From: Novisyntrophococcus fermenticellae
GTDB taxonomy: Bacteria; Bacillota; Clostridia; Lachnospirales; Lachnospiraceae
NCBI RefSeq assembly: GCF_018866245.1
Contig: NZ_CP076458.1
Location: 2,356,001-2,420,000, forward strand
Direction: 5' to 3'
Length of the DNA: 64,000 nucleotides
Of this stretch, positions 8,197-17,485 are shown one piece after another. The stretch's first letter is position 1; each line of letters begins with the position of its first letter. The notes beneath the pieces were generated by a model. It saw only the letters and a program-made list of their open reading frames with translations, ran no database searches and had not been told where the DNA came from. The translations under genes and the position numbers were made by a program.

Positions 8197-8927
8197 TCTC
8201 TCACCTCGTTTGTAAATGGTTCGACGATGATAACTGTAATGTTATCTTTTCCGCCATTTGCATTTGCCATATCAATCAGTCTTTGTGCTTTATTCCCCTC
8301 CTGAATCTGGATGGCCTCATAGATTTCTTCATCCGTGACCATATTAGTCAGTCCATCCGAGCACATCAGAAGCTGATTTCCCGGCTCCAGTTTAACATCA
8401 AAAAAGTCAATCTCGACTTCTTCTCCTGTCCCTATTGCTCTCGTAATAATATTCTTATCCGGATGATTTCTTGCCTCTTCCGGCGTAAGCTCCCCAATTC
8501 TTACCATCTCTGCAATCAGGGAATGGTCTCTTGTGATCTGTTCCAGTCTGTCAGTTGCGATGTACAGCCTGCTGTCACCCACATTTGCTATGTAAGCATA
8601 ATGCCCTACGATTGTAACAGCAACCATGGTCGTACCCATCCCTGCCATTGCAGCATCCTTTTTTGCCTGATGCAATACCAGTTCATTGGCCGCTTCCAGC
8701 CCGTGACGTAAAATCTTAACAGGATTAAAGTTCGTGTCTTTTCGCACCGTCTCCACCAGTACCGATACGCCAAATCGTGAGGCAAAGTCACCTGCATTAT
8801 GTCCTCCCATGCCGTCAGCTACAACAAACAGGTTCGGAAGATTTCCCACCGGCTGTTCGGAAGCATACACAAAGTCCTGGTTCATCTGACGTTTCCGGCC
8901 GATGTCTGTTTCAGCAAATACCTTCAT
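8190..8927 (-). CDS. prpC: PP2C-type protein phosphatase (Stp/PrpC)
   Basis: This metal-dependent Ser/Thr phosphatase reverses PrkC phosphorylation. The 245-aa protein carries the PP2C motifs: ETDIGRKRQMNQD near the N-terminus, VADGMGGH (about 37-44), GTTMV (about 103), NVGDSRLY (about 116) and a C-terminal GGKDNITVI. These supply the aspartates that bind two metal ions. It overlaps prkC by 7 bases and rlmN by 4 bases, so the three are co-translated in one operon. Confidence 0.94.
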   Translation of the reverse strand: MKVFAETDIGRKRQMNQDFVYASEQPVGNLPNLFVVADGMGGHNAGDFASRFGVSVLVETVRKDTNFNPVKILRHGLEAANELVLHQAKKDAAMAGMGTTMVAVTIVGHYAYIANVGDSRLYIATDRLEQITRDHSLIAEMVRIGELTPEEARNHPDKNIITRAIGTGEEVEIDFFDVKLEPGNQLLMCSDGLTNMVTDEEIYEAIQIQEGNKAQRLIDMANANGGKDNITVIIVEPFTNEVREC

Positions 8928-9994
8928 GTCTTCCTCTCCTCTTCGGGTTTATCGATATATTTTCGACGTAATTGTCCACAGGCACCATCAATATCGCTGC
9001 CCATTTCTCTTCTAATAGTAACATTAATTCGATATTTTTCAAGTTTATTTTTAAAATTTACTACTACATTTTTATCAGATTTTACGTAATCCCTTTCCCT
9101 GACGGGGTTAACAGGTATCAGGTTGACGTGACAATTGATGTCTCTAATCTGCGCGGAAAGCAGCCTGGCATCCCTTTCACTGTCGTTTTTTCCCGCCACA
9201 AGTGCATATTCAAAAGTGATTCTCCGTCCAGTCTTTTTAAAATAATATCTGCAGGCGTCCAGTACCTCTTTAAATGCATATTTATTTGCAACGGGCATCA
9301 GCTCCTTCCGCTTCTCATCATCCGGCGCATGTAAGGACAGAGCCAATGTAATCTGAAACTTTTCATCTGCCAGTTCATACATCTTTGGCACAATACCACA
9401 AGTTGATACGGTTATATTTCTCTGGCTCAGATTCATTCCCCGAGCATCACTGATCAGCCTGATGAAGCGAAGCAGATTCTCATAGTTGTCCAGAGGCTCT
9501 CCCGTACCCATCACCACTATATTCGATACTTTTTCTCCGGTAACTTCAGAAATCTTATAAATCTGTTCCAGCATCTCCGATGCATGCAGAGATCTTACCA
9601 GACCGCCTATCGCAGATGCACAGAATTTGCACCCCATACGGCATCCGGCCTGAGATGAAATGCAGATGGAATTGCCGTGATGATATTTCATCCAGACACT
9701 TTCAATCACATTCCCATCTCCTAAGCGGAACAAAAACTTTCTGGTTCCGTCCAACCTGGATTCCTGAACCTCCACCACCTTGATGTCCACCAGCGGATAC
9801 TTGCAGGACAGTTTTTCACGCAGAGGCCTGGACAGATTTGTCATCTCATCATAGGAATCCACTCTTTTATTATGAAGCCAGTCAAATAACTGTCTGGCTT
9901 TGAATGGCTTTTCTCCCATCTGTATCATAATCTGCTCAAGTTCCTCTATGTACATGGAACGCAGATCCAAATTATTTTCTATTCTTTCTGTCAT
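8924..9994 (-). CDS. rlmN: 23S rRNA/tRNA adenine C2-methyltransferase
   Basis: RlmN is a radical-SAM enzyme that methylates A2503 of 23S rRNA and A37 of some tRNAs. The cluster motif C-x3-C-x2-C is seen as CRMGCKFC (about 118-125). The conserved methyl-accepting Cys lies in the C-terminal GACGQL, and the GTGEP motif is near residue 163. Its 356 aa is standard. It follows rsmB after 3 bases and overlaps the phosphatase gene by 4 bases. Confidence 0.96.
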   Translation of the reverse strand: MTERIENNLDLRSMYIEELEQIMIQMGEKPFKARQLFDWLHNKRVDSYDEMTNLSRPLREKLSCKYPLVDIKVVEVQESRLDGTRKFLFRLGDGNVIESVWMKYHHGNSICISSQAGCRMGCKFCASAIGGLVRSLHASEMLEQIYKISEVTGEKVSNIVVMGTGEPLDNYENLLRFIRLISDARGMNLSQRNITVSTCGIVPKMYELADEKFQITLALSLHAPDDEKRKELMPVANKYAFKEVLDACRYYFKKTGRRITFEYALVAGKNDSERDARLLSAQIRDINCHVNLIPVNPVRERDYVKSDKNVVVNFKNKLEKYRINVTIRREMGSDIDGACGQLRRKYIDKPEEERKT

Positions 9995-9997
9995 ATA

Positions 9998-11344
9998 CTA
10001 CTTCTTTCTTAACCTTGCTAAAAAGAATCCATCACACGCATGGATACCCGGCAGTAATTGCAGATATCCCTGTGCTGTGGTTTCCGTGTGAAGCTCAGGA
10101 CTAAGATATGGATTCAGGGATTCCATCTGAAAGGGAAGGTGCTCTGTAAACCACAGAACCTGGTCTAAATTTTCGGCTTTTCCAATCGTACAGGTACTAT
10201 AAATCAGGACTCCTCCTTTTTTCACATAGGAAGCGGCGGCTTTCAGGATTTCCCTTTGAAGTTCCAGTAAGGACTCCTGCTGTTCCTGATTCGAGCGATA
10301 TTTGATATCCGGTTTTTTCCCGATCACACCATATCCTGAACAGGGTACATCAGCCAGAACCAGATCCGCACTTTCCATATCTTCCTCATATATCAAAGAA
10401 GCGTCACGGACTCTGGCCCGTATATTGACAAGTCCCAGCCTTTCGATATTATCACGGATCAGATTTACCTTATACTCCGTCAAATCCCTTGCTTCAACCA
10501 TTCCCTGACCATTCATCAGATCAGCTACGTGGAGGCTCTTGCCTCCGGGCGCCGCACACACATCCAACACCTGCATTCCGGGAACAGGGGCAGCCACCTG
10601 TGCCACCAACATAGAACTCACATCCTGTACCTGTATCTTTCCTTCTCTAAACGCTGCTAATCCGCCCAGGTAATCATACCTTGAAATTTCATAAGCATCC
10701 ACAGCATATGGAGCCTTTTTCACCTCCACACCTTGACCTTTAAGCTCCTGCAGAGTCTGCTCCGGGTCGTGACCTGTTCTGCACAATCTGACCGTGGCAG
10801 GCCGTTGATTCAGAAAAGAGCTTATTATCTGTTCACAGATACTTTCTCCAAATTCTTCACACCAGCTCTTTACCAGAGCTTCGGGTATGGAGTAACGGAT
10901 GGAAAGATATCCGGATGGATTGCCCTCCCGGTCGGGGTAGGTAATTTCATTCATCCTCCGCGCTACATTGCGCAGCACCCCGTTAACAAAATTTTTCAAA
11001 TTACGAAATCCTTTTCTCTGTGCCAGCTTTACCGCCTCATTGACGGCTGCACTGTCTGGCACATTGTCCATATATTTCAGCTGATATACGGACAGCCTTA
11101 GGATTTCACGGATAACCGGTTTCATCTTCTTCACTTTTACGCTGGATACCCAATCAATGATGTAGTCCAACTGCATACGGTACTCTACCGTGCCTTCACA
11201 GAGCCGGGTGATGAATGCTCTGTCACTCTTAGGCAGGAACTGATATTTGGCAAGGGTATTTCCGACAGCAATATGGCTATGTTCCCCATCGCGGTTGATT
11301 TCCAGCAATATATTGAGCGCCAGCTCTCTTATGTTTACATCCAT
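9998..11344 (-). CDS. rsmB: 16S rRNA cytosine-967 C5-methyltransferase
   Basis: RsmB methylates C967 of 16S rRNA. It has an N-terminal NusB-like RNA-binding domain (about 1-140) and a C-terminal SAM methyltransferase domain with VCAAPGGKS (about 261-269), the catalytic ADVPCSGYG and YSTCT. The 448-aa length fits. Its ATG overlaps the stop of the zinc peptidase by one base. The order fmt-peptidase-rsmB-rlmN is common in Firmicutes. Confidence 0.95.
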   Translation of the reverse strand: MDVNIRELALNILLEINRDGEHSHIAVGNTLAKYQFLPKSDRAFITRLCEGTVEYRMQLDYIIDWVSSVKVKKMKPVIREILRLSVYQLKYMDNVPDSAAVNEAVKLAQRKGFRNLKNFVNGVLRNVARRMNEITYPDREGNPSGYLSIRYSIPEALVKSWCEEFGESICEQIISSFLNQRPATVRLCRTGHDPEQTLQELKGQGVEVKKAPYAVDAYEISRYDYLGGLAAFREGKIQVQDVSSMLVAQVAAPVPGMQVLDVCAAPGGKSLHVADLMNGQGMVEARDLTEYKVNLIRDNIERLGLVNIRARVRDASLIYEEDMESADLVLADVPCSGYGVIGKKPDIKYRSNQEQQESLLELQREILKAAASYVKKGGVLIYSTCTIGKAENLDQVLWFTEHLPFQMESLNPYLSPELHTETTAQGYLQLLPGIHACDGFFLARLRKK

Positions 11345-12093
11345 CAGTCATCTCTCCTCCGAAATGCGCCCGAAAGAACTAAAAGCCGGAGCAGCTGCAA
11401 CAGCGAGCCTATGACGGCAGCCACATAAGTCATAGCCGCTGCACGCAGTACCTTACGTGTGCTTTTTACCTCTGTTTCTCCAAGAATTCCAGTATCGCCC
11501 AGCATCACCAGCGCCCTTTTAGAGGCGTTAATTTCCACTGGGAGGGTAACAATCTGGAACAGCAAAGCTCCGCAGAATAATAGGATACCAGCCATCAGCA
11601 ATGGCTTCATGGAAGCGATCAGTCCGATGAAGAACAACGGCCAGGACAGCTGAGATCCGAAATTTGCCAAAGGAACGATAGCAGACCGTATGTTCAGTGG
11701 TACATAATTCCTGGCATGCTGTACCGCATGACCACATTCGTGAGCAGCCACTCCTATAGCCGCTATCGAATTGCTTCCATAGACAGACTGTGAAAGTCTT
11801 AATACCTTATTAGAAGGATCGTAGTGATCCGTTAATTTTCCCTGCACCTGTTCAATCCTTACATCATAAATACCTGCCGACTGCAAAATACGCTGCGCCG
11901 CCTGGGCACCTGTCAGGCCACTTGCCGCCCTCACATTACTATATTTGGAAAATGTGGTGTTCATCTGGGCCGAAAATATTCCGGATATCACCAACGCCAG
12001 CAAAATCAGCATATAGGTAGGATCAAATCCCCAGAAATAACCGCTATTTCCGTAATAAAGCCCACTCTGAGCCAAAGCTATTATCATAAACAT
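11344..12093 (-). CDS. Membrane zinc metallopeptidase, YugP family
   Basis: This is a predicted neutral zinc metallopeptidase of the YugP/DUF family, of poorly known role. The 249-aa protein has an N-terminal hydrophobic segment (MFMIIALAQSG onward), the zinc-binding motif HECGHAVQH (about 127-135) and further hydrophobic helices (about 160-190 and near the C-terminus). It sits between fmt and rsmB, where this family is commonly found in Clostridia. Its substrate cannot be read from the sequence. Confidence 0.88.
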   Translation of the reverse strand: MFMIIALAQSGLYYGNSGYFWGFDPTYMLILLALVISGIFSAQMNTTFSKYSNVRAASGLTGAQAAQRILQSAGIYDVRIEQVQGKLTDHYDPSNKVLRLSQSVYGSNSIAAIGVAAHECGHAVQHARNYVPLNIRSAIVPLANFGSQLSWPLFFIGLIASMKPLLMAGILLFCGALLFQIVTLPVEINASKRALVMLGDTGILGETEVKSTRKVLRAAAMTYVAAVIGSLLQLLRLLVLSGAFRRRDD

Positions 12094-12103
12094 ACACTCC
12101 TTA

Positions 12104-13036
12104 TCACTGCAATCTTGTGTCTACAGGTAACTGAAATCCTCGTAAAAAGGCATCACAGGACATCCTTTTCTTCCCCTCAAGCTGTACCTCCTCTAATCGG
12201 AGCACCCCTTTTCCTGTCTGAACAAAGATTCCGCTCTTACCGGCATCAGTCACCATGCCGGGCTCTTTCCCTGTTTCTACATCCAGGACAGAAGCTTTCC
12301 AGATCTTTAATGTCTTTTGGTTCAGGATAGTATAGGCACTTGGCCAGGGATTTAAGCCCCGGATCAGGCGTTCAATGTTCTTTGCCTCCATGTGCCAGTC
12401 AATCCGGCCATCCGTTTTTCGGATCATCCTGGCATAGGCATTGGGACTGTCCGCCGGCTGCTTCTCGGGTGTTATCTCCCCTTGCTCCAGTCTGTCCAGC
12501 GTATCCACCAGTAAGCCCGCTCCTGCTTTACTCAATTTATCAAACAGACTTCCGCCTGTTTCGTTTTCCTGAAGTGGTATCACTGTTTTGGCCAGCATAT
12601 CTCCGGTATCCAGTCCCGCATCCATGCGCATGATCGTTACTCCGCTTTCCTTCTCTCCGTCTATTACTGCCCACTGGATGGGCGCGGCCCCGCGATACTT
12701 CGGAAGCAGGGATGCGTGTACATTCAGGCAGCCAAACGCGGGTATTTCCAGTATACTTGCCGGAATAATCTGACCAAATGCAACCACAACGATGACATCC
12801 GGTTTCAGTTGTCTTAAAAGCTCTACAAATTCAGGCTCACGCACCTTTATAGGCTGGTATACCGGAATATCGGCAGCAATTGCCGCTGTCTTTACCGGGG
12901 TGTACTGCATGGCCTTTCCTCTTCCCTTCGGACGGTCCGGCTGCGTTACAACCCCTGCTACTTCATGGCCCGCCGCAATAATTGCTTCCAGTGTCCCTAC
13001 AGAAAAATCCGGGGTTCCCATAAATACAACCTTCAT
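12104..13036 (-). CDS. fmt: Methionyl-tRNA formyltransferase
   Basis: Fmt formylates initiator Met-tRNA using 10-formyl-tetrahydrofolate. Motifs include FMGTPDFSV at the N-terminus, the catalytic NVHASLLPKYRGAAP block (about 106-120, with Asn/His) and MDAGLDTGDM (about 143-152). A C-terminal OB-like domain completes the usual 310 aa. It lies directly downstream of def, which later removes the formyl group, so opposing steps are co-transcribed. Confidence 0.96.
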   Translation of the reverse strand: MKVVFMGTPDFSVGTLEAIIAAGHEVAGVVTQPDRPKGRGKAMQYTPVKTAAIAADIPVYQPIKVREPEFVELLRQLKPDVIVVVAFGQIIPASILEIPAFGCLNVHASLLPKYRGAAPIQWAVIDGEKESGVTIMRMDAGLDTGDMLAKTVIPLQENETGGSLFDKLSKAGAGLLVDTLDRLEQGEITPEKQPADSPNAYARMIRKTDGRIDWHMEAKNIERLIRGLNPWPSAYTILNQKTLKIWKASVLDVETGKEPGMVTDAGKSGIFVQTGKGVLRLEEVQLEGKKRMSCDAFLRGFQLPVDTRLQ

Positions 13037-13065
13037 CTGCTTCCTCCTTTACTTTCCCAGGTGTT

Positions 13066-13542
13066 TTATTCCTCTTCTTCAATCACCGTATTGTCACGCA
13101 ATTCTCCCTGAACATGCGTCGTATACATGATTCCGTCCAGATGCTCACATTCATGACAGATTGCACGGGCTAAAAGCTCCGTACCTTCCAGTTCAAAAGG
13201 CTTCATATTCTCATCATAGGCCTTTACCCTCACATAGCCTGGCCGTGTAACGGTGCCACATTTGCCCGGAATGCTTAAGCACCCTTCATCACCGGTCTGT
13301 TCTCCCGATGTTTCTATAATTTCCGGATTAATCAGTACATGGGGCGTTCCATCTGTATCAATGACCACGATACGCTTCAGGATTCCGACCTGGGGTGCGG
13401 CAAGACCGACTCCCATCGCATCATACATGGTGTCAAACATATCCCCTATTAATTGCTTGATCTTTGGTGTGGATTCCGCCACCGGGCGGCACACCTTTGT
13501 CAATGCTTTATCTCCTTCTAATCTGATTGTCCTGATTGCCAT
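13066..13542 (-). CDS. def: Peptide deformylase
   Basis: Def removes the N-formyl group from nascent proteins. All three family motifs are present in 158 aa: GLAAPQVG (about 46-53), EGCLSIPG (about 91-98, metal-ligand Cys) and CHECEHLDG (about 132-140, two metal-ligand His and the catalytic Glu). It is 29 bases upstream of fmt in the priA-def-fmt order. Confidence 0.96.
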   Translation of the reverse strand: MAIRTIRLEGDKALTKVCRPVAESTPKIKQLIGDMFDTMYDAMGVGLAAPQVGILKRIVVIDTDGTPHVLINPEIIETSGEQTGDEGCLSIPGKCGTVTRPGYVRVKAYDENMKPFELEGTELLARAICHECEHLDGIMYTTHVQGELRDNTVIEEEE

Positions 13543-13568
13543 ATTGCATTCACTCCTTCTTGATTACT

Positions 13569-15791
13569 TTATCTGTTCAAATCGTATTGCAAGTACACGG
13601 GATCAAATCCATGGTTGATTTCCACATATTTCTCCAACATCTCCCGCATCCTTATAAGCTGTTCTATTGATTGGTTTCTGATATAGAGTACGCTTCGGTA
13701 CATATCGTTAATTTTCGCAACACTCTCTGCAGTAGGCCCGATAATCTGCAGATCTTTGCCACACCGGATTCTTAATAAATACCTGTTTATATATTCCATG
13801 GCCTGTTCCAGAATCTCTGCATCCCCGCACGCGCCATGTACAGCCAGCAGATTAGAGGCCGGAGGATATCCCATCAGCTTTCGATAAGAAATCTCCTCCT
13901 GGAAAAATGCATCATAATCCTGCTGTATAGCAGTCTGAATACTGTAATGTTCCGGATGATAGGTCTGGATGACAGCTTCTCCCGGCACTTCACCCCGCCC
14001 GGCCCGGCCAACCGCCTGTACCAGCAGCTGGTAAGTTCTCTCTGCCGCACGGTAATCACTGGCATATAGTGATAAATCGGCTGACAACACGCCCATCAAT
14101 GTAACATGCGGAAAGTCATGGCCTTTTACAATCATCTGTGTTCCGATCAGTATATCCGCTTTCCTGTCTGCAAAGGTGCGGAGGATTTTCTGATACCCAT
14201 CTTTTCCTCTGGTGGTATCCAGATCCATCCGGACGATACGCGCCTTTGGAAATCGCTTCCTGACTACCTGCTCAATTTGCTGCGTTCCGGCACGAAAGCC
14301 ACCAATGTAGGACGAACCGCATGCGGGACAACGGTTTACCACCGGTGTTTGATATCCGCAATAGTGACAGACCAGCTTTCCATTGTCATGTATGGTAAGA
14401 GAAACATCACAATGTGGGCACTTCATCACATGTCCGCAGGAACGGCAGGAAACAAATCCGGCATATCCCCTTCTGTTGAGAAACAACATAATCTGCTCTC
14501 CCTTTGCAAGGCGTTCCTCCATCGCTGACTGAAGTTTCATGCTCAATATAGAACGATTTCCTTTTTTTAATTCTTCCCTCATATCCACTGAATATACCCG
14601 GGGAAGACTGGCTTCCTGGTACCTGCTGTTCAGCAGAAACAAAGCGTACTCCCCGGTTTTGCATCTTTGGTATGCTTCCAGAGACGGGGTAGCCGACCCC
14701 AGCACCACATGTGCTCCTTCCAGTCTGGCACGCTCTATCGCTGTTTCTCTTGCATGATACCGTGGAGTCCCTTCGCTTTTATAAGAGGTTTCATGTTCCT
14801 CATCCAGTATCACAAGTCCCAAATCAGGGAATGGAGTGAATAAAGCAGAGCGGGGGCCTATAACGATCTGCACCTGCCCTTTTCTCGCCCGTTCCATCTG
14901 ATCAAAACGTTCTCCTTGCGATAACCTGGAATTAAGCACCGTTACCCGCTCCCCAAAGCGTCCGTAAAAGCGCTGCACATTCTGATAAGTCAAAGCAATC
15001 TCGGGAATCAGTAATATCGTCTGCCTGCCGTCTCGCAGCATCTTCTCCATCAATTCCATATACAAAAGGGTTTTCCCGCTTCCGGTAACCCCTTTTACGA
15101 GACAGGGTCTGTCACTTTTCTCCCATTCCCCAAAAATTTCTTCCAGTACCCGGTGCTGTTCTGCTGACAGCTTCATGGGTTCATCCTCCTGCTGCTTTTG
15201 CTGTATGGGATTCCGGTATACTGTTCTGCTTACGACCTTCAAAATTCCCTGTGTCTCCAAAGACCTTAAGGCCTCTGCCGAAGTCTTCCAGGATCTCAGC
15301 CCTTCTCCATAAGGGATTTCAGGATTTTCAATCAAGCCCTTCAAAATTCTGACACGGGCTTTCTGGTTTTTTTCTTCGAAATACCTCAACCGGTCCCTGG
15401 CTTCTTCTTCATTCAAAACCAGCCGGATAAGACGCTCTTCCTTTTCTCTTGTTTTCCGCCGAATGGGCATCACTGTCTTTAGTGCCTGAATCATCGTGGA
15501 ACCGTAGTTTTTTTTCATCCACCCTGCCAAAATAATCATGTTTGATTCCACATTAAATTCACCGTTATCTGAAGAGAGTATTTCCTTCATCTTCCCCTCC
15601 GGAAAACGCGGTTCCTGACTGATGGATATCACATAGCCCCGGATTCGGCGGTTTCCGCTGCCAAAAGGAATCTCTACCTGACTGCCCGCTTTTACCTGGC
15701 TTTGCAGGTCTGGCGGAATCCGGTACTGAAACGTACGATCCAGCTTTTCATGTGTAATATCTATGATGATATCGGCATAATAACTGCCCAT
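13569..15791 (-). CDS. priA: Primosomal protein N', replication restart helicase
   Basis: PriA is the 3'-5' superfamily-2 helicase that reloads replication at collapsed forks. The 740-aa protein has an N-terminal DNA-binding domain, Walker A GVTGSGKT (about 239-246) and a DEEH box (about 328). Paired zinc-binding cysteines (CRSCGH, CPHC, CHYCG, CPACGS; about 450-490) and helicase motifs to the C-terminus (QAVGRAGR near 610) follow. It lies 19 bases after murE and starts the priA-def-fmt series. Confidence 0.96.
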   Translation of the reverse strand: MGSYYADIIIDITHEKLDRTFQYRIPPDLQSQVKAGSQVEIPFGSGNRRIRGYVISISQEPRFPEGKMKEILSSDNGEFNVESNMIILAGWMKKNYGSTMIQALKTVMPIRRKTREKEERLIRLVLNEEEARDRLRYFEEKNQKARVRILKGLIENPEIPYGEGLRSWKTSAEALRSLETQGILKVVSRTVYRNPIQQKQQEDEPMKLSAEQHRVLEEIFGEWEKSDRPCLVKGVTGSGKTLLYMELMEKMLRDGRQTILLIPEIALTYQNVQRFYGRFGERVTVLNSRLSQGERFDQMERARKGQVQIVIGPRSALFTPFPDLGLVILDEEHETSYKSEGTPRYHARETAIERARLEGAHVVLGSATPSLEAYQRCKTGEYALFLLNSRYQEASLPRVYSVDMREELKKGNRSILSMKLQSAMEERLAKGEQIMLFLNRRGYAGFVSCRSCGHVMKCPHCDVSLTIHDNGKLVCHYCGYQTPVVNRCPACGSSYIGGFRAGTQQIEQVVRKRFPKARIVRMDLDTTRGKDGYQKILRTFADRKADILIGTQMIVKGHDFPHVTLMGVLSADLSLYASDYRAAERTYQLLVQAVGRAGRGEVPGEAVIQTYHPEHYSIQTAIQQDYDAFFQEEISYRKLMGYPPASNLLAVHGACGDAEILEQAMEYINRYLLRIRCGKDLQIIGPTAESVAKINDMYRSVLYIRNQSIEQLIRMREMLEKYVEINHGFDPVYLQYDLNR

Positions 15792-15810
15792 ATTGCCTCC
15801 TGTCCGCTGA

Positions 15811-17283
15811 TCATCTGTCTTTTTTTCTATCCTCTTTCAGTACTTCCTGAATCAATTCCCTTTCATCCATATGATATTTCGTAGTACCTATAATTTGATA
15901 ATCTTCGTGCCCTTTACCGGCCAGTACGATGATATCACCTGCTTCTCCATGATGAATCGCATAAGCAATTGCCTGCTTTCTGTCAGAGATTTCCACATAC
16001 TTCCCTTCTGTCCTGCCAATACCGGTTTTAATATCTTCTATAATTGCCTGTGGCTCTTCTTTCCTCGGGTTATCAGATGTAATGATTGTGAGATCCGCCA
16101 TATGTCCGGAAATCTCCCCCATTTCAAATCTTCTGGCCCGGTCTCTGTTCCCTCCGCATCCAAACAGGCACACAATTCTATGGGGATTGTATTCTCGCAA
16201 TGCCATAAGGAGACTTTTCAGACTCATAGCATTATGCGCATAATCAATCATCAGTGTAAAATCATCGGAAACCTTTATCATCTCCATACGGCCCTTCACT
16301 TTCGCAGCTTTCAAAGCCTTCACGATACTTTCTTCAGATACCTTGAAATGGCGGCAGATTGCAATTGCTGTCAAAGAGTTATAAACGCTGAATTTTCCAG
16401 GAACATCTATTTCTACCTGAAAATTCAGAAGGCCCTCCACCGTATAGTCTATCCCAAGATATCCCGGTTTTGAAACCAGGCGGCAGTCTGCTGCCCTCAA
16501 ATCAGCGTTCTTGTGAAACCCATAAGTTTCAAGTTTGCATGTATGACCTTCAATCATTGTTTCATAATGTTCATCATCCCGGTTTACAATGCCCACCCGG
16601 CACTGTTTTAAAAGTCTTTTCTTACATTCCAGATAGTTTTCAAAGCTTGGATGTTCATTTGGTCCTATATGATCTGGCTCAATATTGGTAAATATTCCAT
16701 AATCAAAGGTAAATCCTGCTACGCGATTCAGCATCAGCGCCTGTGATGATACCTCCATCACGACACAGTCACATCCGGCATGCACCATCTCTGCAAAATA
16801 CTTCTGTACCAGAAAGGATTCAGGGGTTGTATTCTCCGACGGAATCACCTGATCATCTATAATTGTTTCTATCGTTCCTATCAGACCCACTTTATACCCT
16901 GCATTTTCCAATATAGAGCGTACCATATAAGTAGTTGTCGTCTTGCCCTTGGTTCCGGTAACTCCAATCGTCTTCAGCTTATCAGCCGGGTATCCGAACC
17001 AGGCGCAGGAGATAAGCGCCAGCGCATATCTGCTGTCAGCCACTTTAATTACTGTAATGTCTTTAGATACCTCCACGGCCTCCTCAGTCACAAGTACCGA
17101 AGCTCCATCCGCAGCCGCGCTTCCGGCAAATGTATGACCATCCGTCACAGCACCGCGTATACAAACAAAAAGAGAGTCCCTGACAACTTTTCTGGAATCA
17201 AAGACTACTCCTCTCACTTCCTTATCTAAACTGCCTTGTAAACACCCATAGTCCAGCCTTGATAATAAATCTGTTAATTTCAT
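15811..17283 (-). CDS. murE: UDP-MurNAc-L-Ala-D-Glu diaminopimelate ligase
   Basis: MurE adds the third stem-peptide residue in peptidoglycan synthesis. It carries the ATP site GTKGKTTT (about 110-117), a central Mur-ligase domain and DNPRKEEP near residue 405; the DNPR form is typical of enzymes adding meso-diaminopimelate. The frame is open upstream to 17373, but the ATG at 17283 has GGAGG 7 bases upstream and begins MKLTDLLSRLDYG, the family-like N-terminus (490 aa). It is divergent from the GH18 gene. Confidence 0.95.
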   Translation of the reverse strand: MKLTDLLSRLDYGCLQGSLDKEVRGVVFDSRKVVRDSLFVCIRGAVTDGHTFAGSAAADGASVLVTEEAVEVSKDITVIKVADSRYALALISCAWFGYPADKLKTIGVTGTKGKTTTTYMVRSILENAGYKVGLIGTIETIIDDQVIPSENTTPESFLVQKYFAEMVHAGCDCVVMEVSSQALMLNRVAGFTFDYGIFTNIEPDHIGPNEHPSFENYLECKKRLLKQCRVGIVNRDDEHYETMIEGHTCKLETYGFHKNADLRAADCRLVSKPGYLGIDYTVEGLLNFQVEIDVPGKFSVYNSLTAIAICRHFKVSEESIVKALKAAKVKGRMEMIKVSDDFTLMIDYAHNAMSLKSLLMALREYNPHRIVCLFGCGGNRDRARRFEMGEISGHMADLTIITSDNPRKEEPQAIIEDIKTGIGRTEGKYVEISDRKQAIAYAIHHGEAGDIIVLAGKGHEDYQIIGTTKYHMDERELIQEVLKEDRKKDR

Positions 17284-17485
17284 CGAAGTCCTCCCGATAG
17301 CATATGTTCCGCCTTGTATGTTCAACTTTTGATTATCCACTGTTTTCATCTCACTAGCATAACATAAAAACATGGATTTTTCAACGGTTACATCACTTCT
17401 GAACCGGACCGTTGTAACAGTTTCTTACGAAAGTCGTGGACCCCCCGGGCAGACTGTGCATAGCTTAAATAAAAAGGCTTATTAT

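Noticed and set aside
15871..16473. Plus-strand open frame of 200 codons
   Set aside because: It lies wholly antisense to murE, whose motifs and length are intact; the composition is that of a mirrored frame.
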